NCBI GenBank assembly: GCA_039619475.1
Contig: CM077115.1
Coordinates: 62,936,864 to 63,000,863, forward strand
DNA length: 64,000 nt
From: Icerya purchasi
Lineage: Eukaryota; Arthropoda; Insecta; Hemiptera; Monophlebidae
Reading direction: 5' to 3'
Shown here: piece after piece, positions 1 through 11,505 of the stretch
Numbering within the stretch: position 1 is the stretch's first letter
How the letters are laid out: every line of letters starts with the position of its first letter
The notes under the pieces: model-generated
Databases searched by the model: none
What the model saw: only the letters and a program-made list of their open reading frames with translations
What the model was told of the DNA's origin: nothing
Translations under genes and position numbers: made by a program

Positions 1-1097
1 TTAATAGGCGCAAAATGTCAGGAAAGTTTGATAAGCATTTATCTTTGGCAAAAAATCAATTTTAATTGTATTATTAAAATACAAAAAAAAAGAAAAGTTA
101 ATGAGATAATTAGTAATAATTCAAAAAAAAATCATACCATTATCGAAAACGGATTAGAATAATTATATCTTAATGAAGCGAATAACAAGAATAATGAAAA
201 ATAAAAGGAAGCGATTTCAATAATTGATAAAGCATATATTGTAGGGAACAATTATAAATGCAAGTTGATTGGGGGCACGTAAATATCACACAAGCTTACT
301 AAGCAATTAAGAAATTATTAGCACTCGTGATTACATGAATGCAGTGAACAATTCACAGTTTTATGGCTGTAAAAATTATCTATCACTAATCAACAGTATT
401 GCATATACGAACATTTTGTTACCGTTTCAAAATCTAAATTTTGGTGCGAATTGTTAAGAGTATGATTCCGTGTAGAAAGTTTGATAGTCATCTAGGTTCC
501 CTCACTACTCGTGTAAAATTCTGTTTCCTAGTTGTTTCTATACACCTAAAAATGTTTTTCCAAACGCCCCTATTCGTGAACTATAAACGAATGATGCTTA
601 ACCTACCCGAAATTAATGAACTCTTCTAATGATAGAGAAAATGAATTGCTACAATTTTTTATTTCAAAGCTTTAAACAGACCGCTTTGAATTTAATATAT
701 ATATAAAAAAAAAATCATCTCTAGTTTTTAAGACCGCCATAAGAAAACTGTATGGCAATAGTTTGAAATTGTAAGTTATAACAATCCTTGTGTAAACATT
801 ACACCAACGTGTACTGCTAATTTGAATTGTTCTAATATCATCTGATTAGGCTCTTTCAGATTATTTTCAAAGGCGACATATACTTTTAAACTCAATGCGT
901 AATATACTCGTTGCATTATTGAATGCTTTACGAAGAAAATTTAAATAATTCAAAATATTTTCATTTTACGATAATTGTTAGCGTTTAATTTTCCAACGGC
1001 GAGATTAGCGTCATCTTATGTACAATCTTTCTAATGTCTCCATTCTTTAATACATTTTTTTTTTTTTACTTTTCTGCTGAACTATACCGAATTTTAA
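1..1097. other. AT-rich DNA, nothing recognised
   Basis: I see no gene-like frame, RNA gene or repeat end here. The short open frame at 441-629 has no family resemblance and no splice context. Confidence 0.5.
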
Positions 1098-1260
1098 CCA
1101 GCTACTGTAGCGTTGTTGGGGTTAGGCAGTGGTGTTTCCTTCAGGTAGAACCTAGTTCGAATCGTACTACCGCACAATAGAACTTCCAAAAGTTTCACTA
1201 ATTAAATTCTTGTACTCGACTTCATTACGACTGATTTTGGAATAGTCCGCTCTTAGTCAC
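1098..1260 (+). mobile_element. tRNA-derived SINE-like sequence, family 2
   Basis: A pol III-like box A (around 1112-1135, ending TTAGGCAGTGG) is followed by a box B-like stretch (ACCTAGTTCGAATC, about 1147-1160). The arrangement resembles the - strand sequence at 56040-56170, which has TTAGGCGGTAG and ACCTGGTTCAGATCC at matching spacing. The part downstream of the tRNA-like head is too diverged to align with confidence. It could be an old SINE or a tRNA pseudogene; the second copy favours a SINE. Confidence 0.5.
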
Positions 1261-1984
1261 ATCGGATGAAAAAAAAGTTTTTAACGTATTTGTAAAAAAA
1301 AAAAGAAGCAATAAACCAACTTCAAGATTTATATTAAAAATTTAATAAAAATGCACTAAAAAGTAAAAAATAATTATGTATTCGATAAAAAATAAAACAT
1401 TTTTCATAAAATACGTAAGGACATTTCGACACCATGACGATGGATTGAATATCCGAAACTAGTCGGTGTTTTTATATATTTTTTAAATTACAATATATCA
1501 TTGTGTTTATTAGTGTTTTATTTTATTTACTTAATTCTTAAACAATATTAACTTTTTGTAATCGACATCAAATTCAAATCACAAAAGTATTTAGAACCAA
1601 TTTAGTGAATATAACAACACAGTTTCCCGTTTTTTATAAGCGAAATATTGGAAACATCAAGAATATTTAATGCGGTTTTTAATTATTATTGCAATTCGAA
1701 TTTGGTGCCGATTACAAAAAGGTAATTGTTTTGTAAGAATTATCCTAATATCCCCCCTTATATGTATATTACTTTAAAATATACTATTTCTTTTCGAATT
1801 TTTTACTTTTTAATTCATTTTTATTACATTTTTAGAATAAATCTCGAATTTTCCTTGTTAAGACTATTTTATTTCGCCATTTTTAGTGTAAATGTTTTTG
1901 GGTGTTTAGAACGACCTAAAAAGCGATGCTACATTTGGTACTGTATAACGTCGGGTATCGATTCAAGAATAATGTTCAAATTTT
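1261..1984. other. AT-rich DNA, nothing recognised
   Basis: No coding, RNA or transposon signature. The open frame at 1726-1986 is low-complexity and AT-driven. Confidence 0.45.
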
Positions 1985-2700
1985 AGCGATAATGAACTTG
2001 TAAATCGCGATTCCAGAGTTCTAAATTAATTATCTTTATTCGAATCTACATTTTCTTAGGAAACAAACGTTGCAATAGTTTAGATCATTCTCGTTCATGG
2101 CCCGTTTTGGTAGTTCATATTTCCCCTATATTCCAGGGATCCTTTTTTTAGCTAATTTTATGTGTTTATATTAGGCGAAGAAAATATGTATCTATGGAAA
2201 CTCATTTTTTAACATAATTTGTGATGACTACTCAGTCTACCATCGATAATTACTGATGTACTCGTATGAGATGACCACTGACGGGTACAACTTCTAATAA
2301 AAACAAAGAATCATTCAAATTACTCCGCATGGTCTAAAGTTATACGCAGTAATGTGTAAATATGTAACATTTCCGTTAGCGGTGAACTTGTAAGTGGAAA
2401 GTTCGTTTTCCTTATTCAAATCTACATTTATCCACGCGGTAATTAACATTGATAATACTTTAATTTTTTGTCCTACTAAAAATTAACTTTTTTCATATTA
2501 CATTTCTACGCTTAATATTAATAATATTTTAAGTAACTGCATTCGTTATATTATACTAAAAACTTGTCTAAAAGACCCGCATTTTTTAAAAACTACTTAG
2601 TCTGTCCATCGATTTACTCCCCTAGAATCATCGCTGATCAGTATTCTTTCGAAGAAACAAAGAACCATTAAAATTCGTCCGCGGAACATAAATTATGCTA
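1985..2700. repeat. Diverged tandem duplication, unit about 370-390 bp
   Basis: Four landmarks recur in the same order about 370-390 bp apart: GAACTTGTAA at about 1994 and 2384; TATTCRAATCTACATTT at about 2038 and 2415; ACTACTYAGTC then CATCGAT at about 2226 and 2591; and AAACAAAGAA then ATTCAAATT or ATTAAAATT at about 2302 and 2656. The copies are well diverged, so the event is old. Neither copy has coding potential. Confidence 0.5.
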
Positions 2701-3448
2701 GAACAGACAAAAAAAGGAACATACGCCTAGAACCTATAATCTTCGTTTCGAAGTCATTAGAAAATAAACTTTTAAATGAAGCCGTAAAATATTTGTAGAT
2801 ATAAAAATTATCAAATAAATAATCCGGAATTCGCGAGCAGAATTATTCCGTTTATTTTAGTGGTTATAACGAGTTTCCATCATTCATCATATTATCATTT
2901 CCCGATAGTGTAATGTTTCATCAGTTTTTACTTCATAGGTACAAACACAAATTAGATTCTTCACTTGACGTGATCATTTTAGATTCCGAGAACAACTAAA
3001 ATTTTTGACTTAATCTGTTTCATTTTAATTTTATTTATTACCGATGTCGATGTTAATAAAGTTGCAGTCTTACGCAGCAGGAAACCGTAGTTCAAATCTG
3101 TAAATTTTCTGACATGTAAATGTGCATATATATATATATGCCAGATATTGCCCACAGAATCGCCCGCATATTAACACCCATTTAATTTTTCACCTATACT
3201 TTTCCCTTTTTATCATAAAATTGTAATAAAAATTAATATTTAAATTTTACGTGTACAATTATTATTGTAGAGGATTAATAAAATGAATTATTAAACTAAT
3301 AAATAATATTTTTTACATTAATAAATTTGTTTTTCATTATTATTTTATTTATATTATAAAGCGTATTTTATCCTTATTTTGTTTTTTTTAAATTGAAATT
3401 ACCATTTTTATCTACGAAGGTTATCACGGTGAGAGCTGCCTAGGCTAC
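2701..3448. other. AT-rich DNA with a short TA microsatellite
   Basis: A TA run is present near 3127-3140. Nothing else is recognised. Confidence 0.45.
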
Positions 3449-3720
3449 TTAAAGACCACCCAACAGTCCGCAATCCTGAATGAACTTCTTCAAAGTGTTA
3501 TATGATTTGTCGCTTAATATTTCTGCTAACGTCGTGAAAGTGCTTGGGCGGACTGCATTAAAACTTCGGCATTCAATTATGATGTGTTGCATTGACGGAT
3601 ATTTTAATTCAGCATAATATAGTCACATGTTTAATGGAGAGTTATCCTTTGCAGTATGTGTTCATGACTTTTAATTATATGCCCTATTCTCAGCCGATTG
3701 ATCGTTATGTATTCGACAGG
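3449..3720 (-). pseudogene. LINE ORF2 C-terminal fragment (zinc-binding tail)
   Basis: Read on the - strand, about 54 uninterrupted codons end in a stop at 3449-3451. They contain MQHIIIECRSF, a His-x4-Cys part of the zinc-binding tail that follows the reverse transcriptase (and RNase H) of Jockey- and I-type LINEs, then a hydrophobic finish DCGLLGGL. The upstream part to about 3720 is broken by stops. No reverse transcriptase motif is left, so this is the 3' tail of a dead LINE. The clade cannot be assigned from so little. Confidence 0.6.
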
Positions 3721-4447
3721 AAAGTTTAAAAAAAATATTTTTGTTTTCGGCCATGTGATATATCAATGAGGAGATTGCTATTAGTCAAACATTGTGTTTC
3801 ATGTGCTGAGGATTCCGTATGTATTGTATGAAAAACAAAAGACAATATAATTGAAAGAATGCGATCCATTATTTAATACAAAATTCTGTAAATGTCATAT
3901 AATCAAAATATTGAATAAAATAAAGCAAAATAAAATACAATTCTAAATTTAATGTTTTTTTATTGAAATACATAGTAAAAAGTCCAGACTAATTATAAAA
4001 AAAATAAATAAAAAAAACTTTTTAAAAATAGCTTTTTATTTATGCACTAAAAAGTACAACTTTATTAGTGTGCGACCACCAGATACGCATCTTAACATTA
4101 AAATCTGAAACTCCAAAATATTCTGAAAAATAAAAGCGGGGTCCGCAGATTAATAATATTCTCATTCTTTCAATTATATTGTCTTTTGATAAATAATTTT
4201 CGGAAACAACTGTGTTTTTTTAAGAAGATATTTATTAACTTTTTAAAAAGACACAGTTGTTTCCGAAAATTATTTATCATGAGAGTAATCACTGTGAAAG
4301 CTTTAAATTTTTAATATTGTCTTTTGTTTTTCATACAATACATACGGAATCCCTCAGCACATGAAACATAATGTTTGACTAGTAGCAGCGATTTCCTCAT
4401 TGATATATTACATGACCGAAAACAAAAATATATTTTTTAAACTTTCC
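3718..4447. repeat. Long imperfect inverted repeat (foldback/MITE-like)
   Basis: The left arm, about 3718-3861, is repeated in reverse complement at about 4315-4447. Both carry GCTGAGG(G)ATTCCGTATG, CAAACATTRTGTTTCATGTG and TATATCAATGAGGA, with a few substitutions and small indels. In addition 3838-3861 has a second reverse-complement copy at 4171-4194, so the structure is nested. The same GCTGAGGATTCCGTATG segment occurs near 18122 inside the hAT-like coding remnant, so the arms probably derive from that transposon family. Confidence 0.7.
4188..4278. repeat. 91-bp palindrome with perfect 28-bp arms
   Basis: The arm at 4188-4215 (starts GATAAATAATTTTCGGAAAC) is the exact reverse complement of 4251-4278. 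Pairing continues inward through one mismatch into an A/T run, leaving a short loop. It lies inside the larger inverted repeat. No clear target duplication is visible. A short MITE or a foldback junction would both fit. Confidence 0.8.
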
Positions 4448-5060
4448 AGCTTTCGACACCAGAAGGGTCCGGTTTTAAAGCTGAAAACCCAAATGTTCCA
4501 AAGTAAAGAAATACACAAGAATGCGCATTTTTTTAACCTTGTTCAACATTTTTAGCTATAAAGCTGAGCCATAAACGGGGGGGCTACACGTCGTTTTTTG
4601 TACTTTTTTAAACTTTTAGTAAACTTTCAATGTTTCGTTAAGAAAATGAAATACGAATTTGCTCCCGACAAATAGCGCTCTTTCCAACAGTATATCTATG
4701 CCCGGAAAAAAAATTACTTTTTTCCAAAAGTTCGAGCTTTCGAAGCCCTGAGAGGCTAATTTTAAAGTTGGAAACCCAGATGTTACATAATATTGTATTG
4801 TCATATAACAAGCATTTCTGCGAGAAGTACACTTTTTTAATTCATCGGAAAGTAGGTGAAAAATCGTTTCCAAAATTTCCCTCAGTTTGGGACCCGAAGG
4901 GTCTAATTTTTAAGTTTGGAAACCCGGATGTTACATATTATTGTATTGTCATCTATGTATAACAAGAATTTCTGCAAAAGGACTCCTTTTTAATTCATCG
5001 GGAAGTAGGTGAAAAATCGTTCGCAAGATTTCCCACAGACAGAAGAATGACAGACAAAAT
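4446..5060. repeat. Dispersed repeat with tandem units, locus A
   Basis: Sequence of the form AGCTTTCGANNCC...TTTTAAAGYTGRAAACCC recurs at about 4445, 4733 and 4884 (spacing about 288, then about 150). The stretch CTCCCGACAAATAGCG (about 4660) and the flanking sequence align with 18371-18700, so 4446-4780 and that region are copies of one repeat. A poly-purine CAGACAGA-type tail follows at about 5035-5095. It is non-coding; frames on either strand here are shadows. Confidence 0.65.
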
Positions 5061-7799
5061 GGTAGACAGAATAGCAAGCAGACTGACAAAGCGAGTTAAA
5101 TAAAAGACTATAAAAGTACTAAACATTATGTGACAGCTTTTTCAGACTCGATGCCTTTTCCTCTCAATTCACAACATCCAGTTTATACAATATAGTAAAA
5201 TGTACTTTATCAAACTTCTGAAGTTACGAACAACCTCTCAGAAAAGAAATTCCCTAAATCGGTTTAACAGTTTTCAAGTTTTATGAAAACCTACCAAAAA
5301 AATACTTGCATATTAATCACTAAGAATGAAGGAGAATCCGAAGATGGAGACCCACTTCGTGGATATGTAAAAACCTGAACTGAGGGAACATCGAGTAGTT
5401 TCCACTCAGTGACGGTTGGAGAAAATTTCATAACTTAATCCAGTCAGTGGTCCTAAAGTCCGGCATAGGAAGAAGAAAAAGTTATTATTCTCACGCTAGG
5501 AGTAATAAGAAAATCTTTCTACCTTTCTGCGTTGTTGAAGTTCCTTGAATAGAAGTTATAATAGAAATTTCTAACAAATTAAATTTATCGCTTTTAAAAT
5601 TTGTTTGATTAACATTAAAAAGGAAAAAGAAATGTTATTATTCTATTTATTCAAAAAATATAAACAAATGATATTGTACTTTTATAAATATAGCTTAGCG
5701 AAACTGCAAAATTGAAAAATATCAGCCTACTAACCTGGAATTGTTTTCATGAAAATAAACCGGGGCCTGTAAAATAGATCCCCATTATGCACATATTAGT
5801 TTTTACAAAACATAGTGTGCCATTTTGAATATGTACCGATGTTTATTTGAAAGCCTAAATATTGTTGTGAATTTCATCGGTATCTGTTCGCTGGCACTAA
5901 TATTGTGAATTACGATTTTTTTTCTGATATTTTAACTGTTTTATTGAGAGACTATTTTTTGGATTCTGTATTACATGACCGAGCTTAGATTCTTTCGAAA
6001 CATAATCTGGCCTGAATGATTAAACAATTTTTTTAGATTTACTCCATAAGTGCTTTAGACTTCCTTTTTTCTGAGCAGAAGACAATTCGAATTCACCCCT
6101 GGGGGTAAAAATGACACGACAGACACAGGCTTTTAGTGTTGAGCGCCAATTGCGACGCGAATCTAAAAAAAAAAAATAAAAAAATGAATAACTGACAGAT
6201 CCTCACCGTTGTTGTGGATCGGTAACGAATAGATAACAATAAAATAAAATATTTTTTTATATATAGAAAATATATATTCAAATAAGAAAGAAATGTTCTT
6301 CTTTGCGCCCGGAAAAAACAAACGAATGACTCGAAACAACATGTCCCGGTTAGAAACTGCATCGTCAGTCCGACAAAAAATTTAACGAAACGAAAAATAA
6401 GTTCGTTCAAATTACGACTAGGTGGGTGACATCTCCCTTTATGACCTATTTCAAAAGGTAAGCTTTTTCTAATGCTACCCCCGACCAGAACGATGCTAGA
6501 GCATGTGTCTCTGAGTCGCCAAAATAATAACAAAATAAATTATAAAAATTATTACAAATCATAAAAAAACATAAAATTTAACCGATTACAAAAAATACCG
6601 ACATGTTTCGGAGTCGCGTAAAATCATGGTAAAATCAATATTTCGGTTACGTTTTTTAAAAATAATATCTTATTAGTAAAAATAATTTTTGTTTATCCCG
6701 TGAAAGATTTCTTCGATAGTGTTTAAATCCTCATATTCTCGCATTGACTACGCGCTTATATAAATCAATACACTGCGTAATTTTTTTTAGTTACAGCTTT
6801 TCCGATTTCATGAAAATATGCTTCATTAAAGAAAAAGTAACACAAAATTATATAAATCCTTAACATATTTCAATCGTAATCCAAGTTATATTCTTGGCGT
6901 ACAAAATTAATTTTATTAATTTACAATTATTTAAAAAAAAAAAATCATGGAATTAAAATTTAATGACATCGTCACAAATAAGCAAACAAATCTAAATTTT
7001 ATGAACATTTTATATTTTACTTTTAGCGAATTGCGTAAAAAAGAAAACGAAATAAATATTTTATTGTAATGATATTAGTGATTTTAAAATTACTTTAAGT
7101 AACTATTTTACTTCCGGAAAACCATTCTTACTACATACATTTCTCAAGAAAATCTATAAAAAGGTTTGCTATCGGCGCTACTATAATGATATTTAAGAAT
7201 TAATTCAAATGTATCGCAAAGTTTCAGAACAGTATACTTGAAGTGAACCGTTAGACGAGATTATGGCGTTACACACGTGAAAAAAACCGTTTAACAACAA
7301 AAATAAAATTCACTAACAAAAGTAACTTAACTGTTTTCATTTGAAAGTCAAAAAACCGGTAATGAAGGTAAGAGCGTACCAATTAAAACCGAGAAAACAT
7401 GAATATATTTAAAGGAGGAAATATTTAATTCTTTAAACTGGTATTAAAATTATTGTATATGTACAATATTATTAATTTATTAGACAAAATTGCATCGAAG
7501 TAATAAATAGCTTGATATTCTTGAGAAACTGTCCAGCGCTGACAAGCTCAATAAAATGAAGAAAAAAAGAACAACACATTATCTGAGGTGGCAGAGAAAA
7601 AAAACGCATGGATAAGAAACTGATTTATCCAGCCGCAGCTGACGACTGATTCACTCAGTCAGAAACATTAGAATTATTCCAATCGGAGCGTTACAATTTA
7701 TATTTTCGCAACTGATTCGTCGATCGATAAGAAATACTTGGCCGTTAAAGACCAAAAATAAATACACTTTTAGAGCTACATTGAAATAAAAATACATAC
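5061..7799. other. Unassigned AT-rich intergenic DNA
   Basis: No gene recognised. The open frame on the - strand at 6093-6533 is rich in low-complexity F/L/R tracts and matches no family I know. The tract near 5205-5300 resembles common insect repeat tails (AAATCGGTTTAACAGTTTTC). Further exons of the - strand membrane-protein gene at 7800-8188 should lie here or beyond, but I cannot pick them out. Confidence 0.4.
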
Positions 7800-8188
7800 C
7801 GGTAACGAGGCGTATTTGTGTTCTCCGTAGGTATCATCAGTTAGCTCACTGGGTGGCTCCGAAACTTTCTTGAATTTGACGCCGAAGAAACGAGAATAAT
7901 ATATGTACAGTATTGCGAACGTTCCCGTCGCCCAAGCGAAAGGAATCAAAGAGGCATAGCAAGTAAACTTGAACAGTTTCGTTTTAATCTCATCCACCAG
8001 ATACGTATATTCGTCATAGGCCAAGCTAATTGCGTAGATTATACTATTCAAAACGAATAAACCAAGACTAAAGAAGATCGAACTGAATTGTTTTATAAAA
8101 AGAGACAAGTTCTCAATTATGTGATCTATACTATCGACCCACAGATTGAAAATATTTTTCTTCGCCCTGGCCATCTTTGACGACCGCA
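7800..8188 (-). CDS. First coding exon of an unidentified two-helix membrane protein
   Basis: The exon starts after a good acceptor (TTTTTTGGTTACAG, read on the - strand, AG at 8190-8189). It has 14 nt of leader, an AAAGATGG start at 8174 and 125 codons, and ends at 7800 before the donor GTATGT. The protein begins MARAKKNIFN, has hydrophobic segments at about residues 32-50 and 72-92 (the latter YASLIPFAWATGTFAILYIY), and ends in a hydrophilic tail PPSELTDDTYGEHKYASLP. The splice signals and lack of stops make this a real host exon. The 5' leader is spliced, so an upstream non-coding exon should lie at a coordinate above 8190. I do not recognise the family, and no later exon was identified. 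Confidence 0.6.
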
Positions 8189-8829
8189 CTGTAACCAAAA
8201 AACGAAATTATGTGTTCAATCGGTATATCGGCTCCGATCACGGTTAATGTACAGCTGATCGATAGAACACAAATCACGAGAGACTACGCTAAAAATCGTA
8301 GGCGAGGAGAAAATGCTTCGAGTGAATCAGTGATAAGAATAGCGGGAGTGGTGGAGTAGATCGCTAATGAGGTTACGTGCTGCAAATGTATACGCGCGCG
8401 AACATTGTTCTGATAAAAATAGAACCGAAATGAACAGCACTGAATTTTTCCTGGATTATAATCGAATTAATTATTAAACTTTCAACGGTCACTACTCGAA
8501 TATTGAAAATTCTACTTTTTCGTTTAAAAATGAAAAAAATCAGCCCAGACTTGGTATACATAGTGCACAGTTGCCTGGAATCATCAATAGAACTGATAAA
8601 TACATTCTCGTATTAACGCAGAACTCAGTAGTTGCATTTAGAAGATAATCTCTAATTTGCGGTAACTCTAAAATGTCATGCATAGATACCACTTTTATGT
8701 ATGTCTATATTTACTCCAAGAATACATTTTAGGCATTGATATTAGCTGTAGTTTTTTAAAATGCGCCCTACTAACAGAAGACTATAGAAGAGTACGTGTA
8801 GGTCTTATAAGTGACACTTGCAGATGACA
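8189..8829. other. Upstream region of the - strand membrane-protein gene
   Basis: Probably contains the 5' leader intron and promoter of the gene at 7800-8188. Less AT-rich patches at 8220-8400 could be its untranslated first exon, but no donor could be fixed. No coding frame recognised. Confidence 0.3.
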
Positions 8830-10330
8830 AGTTTGTTATTTGAGTTTAAATAGAATTTGCGATTGAGCAAGAGATATACTAGCGAGATAGCTCTGTTTGT
8901 TTTAACTGAGATGTTCTCGATATGTTTGCCGAATGTTAGTTTGCTGTCTTCTAATATTAAGCCAAGATATTTGATATCATTAGATCAAGAATGATTAATT
9001 TTCTTGGAAATCGCCTGCGGGTGAAGAGTTTAGGTCTTTGATGGATTAATATTAATCGCCATCTGGTAAAGTAATTTAAAACGCGCGTCGAGGGGCTCTC
9101 TGAAGCTCGTTACTCATGGTAATCTAGATAGGACTACAATAGAGGAAAACATCATCAGCATATTGAAGTGTTACTCCTTATTGTTTTTTTTTTTTTTATT
9201 TTATTCGGGAATTCCACCGCGGACCTATTGACGCGGGCATGAAATATTTCGTTTTATTTTTATTATCTGTTATTTAGTATTAATGCAATTACTTTTATTT
9301 TTTCCTTTTTTTTAAGAACGGAATTTAAAGTTTTATTTTTAAATACCTCTAGTAACCTTTCTTTATCGGTCTACCGGTAAAAAGATAAACGAAAAACATA
9401 GGTAGTTAAAATAAATCGCATGAACATTGTAACGAGATTAATAATGATATACATAAAAATGGTATATAGACCTATGTCGGCCGAGTGATGAGTCTGATCC
9501 GGTGTCCCTTTTCCTTCTTCTTTTAAGTGCACGGCTGTGCGACCTAACTTCGCGTCAGCTTTTCCACTTACAGTTTCTATTCAATATTTATACGAACCAG
9601 AAACATCAGTCGGATATTTATATGTACTTTAATTAACCGAAAAATTGGAAACAACTTCGCGATCAACTTTTTCTTTACTCGTCCGTTGACCAAGACTAAA
9701 ATCCGACTTACTCGAAATCCAACTTCTAGCTTTTCAGCGTGTAACCCCACCAGACTAACTCCATCCGTCCGACGGTGGTTCTTCCAGTGCTGTTTTCGTT
9801 ACGTCAGGCGTGGCTAACATCACGTCTTACACCATCGCCTCCCCGGCCGACCACACAGCTTCACATACAAGCACACTTACCTTTATATACCTTAAATTAT
9901 ACTTTAATTAATTTTTTTTTTATTTTTTATTTATTTAAATTTTATTGACATGTCATGTACACATTACAATATAAAGCGACCTCAATGTTAAAAATTTTAG
10001 GACAGTCACTGAGAGAATGGACCCGAGGACACTACCTTGCGGTACGCCTGCAAGGACAGTTTTCCTTGTAGATTGATAGTTATTAAGGGTTACGTAAAAC
10101 AGTCTGTTGTTAAAGTATTATAGTTTATAATTATTTTAATTAAGTAAGCCGGAAATTTAGAATTTATTAGTTTTCCTATACGAGTGCTCGATGACAGCAA
10201 GTATCGAAAGGTTTAGCCACATCAAGGAGAGTACTAACGCTGAATGTTTATTTCGATTGAAATTGTCCGTGATAACAAAAAATGGCACGTATTCGGAAGT
10301 GATGCCGAAATTATCTAAGAATCACTAAAA
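8830..10330 (-). pseudogene. Decayed LINE reverse transcriptase, split by an insertion
   Basis: Read on the - strand, three reverse transcriptase blocks appear in order. LLDVAKPFDTCCHRALV at about 10230-10184 is motif A. VLAGVPQGSVLGS at about 10060-10021 is the PQG block. LQYADDVFLYC at about 9175-9145 is the catalytic YADD block. These are followed by LTFGKHIENISVKTNRAIS at about 8945-8890, typical of the thumb of Jockey-like LINEs. Many stops and frame changes interrupt them. The PQG and YADD blocks are normally about 25 residues apart but here lie about 850 bp apart, so something was inserted at about 9183-9975. Clade Jockey-like, not certain. Confidence 0.65.
9183..9975 (-). mobile_element. 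Unidentified insertion within the LINE remnant, with poly-A end
   Basis: This segment separates two reverse transcriptase blocks that should be adjacent. Its left edge is a T-run at about 9185-9199, so on the - strand it ends in poly-A, as a LINE or SINE tail would. It contains no recognisable frame. I could not find a target duplication, so the right edge is approximate. Confidence 0.35.
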
Positions 10331-11496
10331 ATCGGAACAGCCATGGACTGCAATATTACATCGGATATTTTCAATAGCGGTAAAAGAAAACGTAGGTTGT
10401 TCTAATGAAATGTTGGTGAACAAAAAAATATAAAAAAAACAATAATCTTCATAAGACAAAAGAGTAGAACGGCGGTCGGCCCTCCAGATCGACTAAATGA
10501 CGTAAAATATACCGGTGTTTCTGTTGTCCAAGGAATGGAGTGTAAAGTGATAGCGAAAAATGGTGAAAGCGGTTCAATCGTTACGGTTTGCTAGTTTAAA
10601 CTCTCGGGGGTGCCAACTACGAGATCTTTTCGGATTCGGGATTTTATTTTATTTATTTAATATTTATAAAATTAAAACTGAAATTTTAAATTAATTATTA
10701 TTTTCCGATCACTTACAAAGATCTTTCTTTAACGACCGACCGCTGAAAATACACAATTAACCTGAATACGTCGTAAAACAATGATTATAATAATTTATGT
10801 TATATTAACGATCAAATAAAACCCATAATAATAGTATTGCAAGATATTTCTTCAGACGAAAACAGTTTAACAAATTATAAATCAAATTATAAAACTTTGA
10901 AAAATGTCGTGGGAGAGAAAATGTAAGTATATATCAGATCCTGTTGTCGATCAAGATAAATATTACTGGGCGGTAATGCCGAGTAAAAGGTCTAGCCCGT
11001 CAAAAGAAATAGTTGTAATTGGTCATCCCCCGAAAGCTGATGGAAAAGAAACGATATTTTCTACAAAAAAAAAATCTCGGTCGGAAAGTTAATTACTGTT
11101 TTACCGCGCTTGAGTTAGATTGTTTTCGGCTCCTCAGGACCATCCGGGCAGTGAGTCATCTTTTTACCTGCTGAGAGAATAATCGTGCACTAGTTGACAT
11201 CGAAAACTGTAGCGAATAACGCGTATAAAAGGTATCGTCCAGTAGGACAGTTATAAAAACAGTTCGACATAAAAATTACCGTGAATCGCAGGCCCGATTA
11301 ATATTCGTTAAAGAAAATTTCTTTTTGGACCAGATCAGAAGATCTCGCCGTACGATCGTTACAACACTAGTCATCGGAAAGTGATTGCAGACCAACAGAT
11401 TACCGATTGCCGACAACAGTGATACGTACACTTCTATATTATATTTTAATGGTTCGTCGTTCTATCATCGTACTTACATAAATTTTATAACTATGT
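10331..11496. other. Unassigned intergenic DNA
   Basis: Some of 10331-10640 may be more of the decayed LINE (read on -), but no motif is clear. The open frame at 10904-11092 (+) is hydrophilic and begins at an ATG, but has no family match and no splice evidence. Confidence 0.3.
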
Positions 11497-11505
11497 ATTT
11501 TCAAC

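Noticed and set aside
6093..6533. 146-codon - strand frame
   Set aside because: Low-complexity F/L/R-rich, no domain, no splice or start support; arises from A-rich + strand DNA.
10904..11092. Hydrophilic 62-codon + strand frame starting at ATG
   Set aside because: No family match, no conserved context, and such lengths occur by chance.
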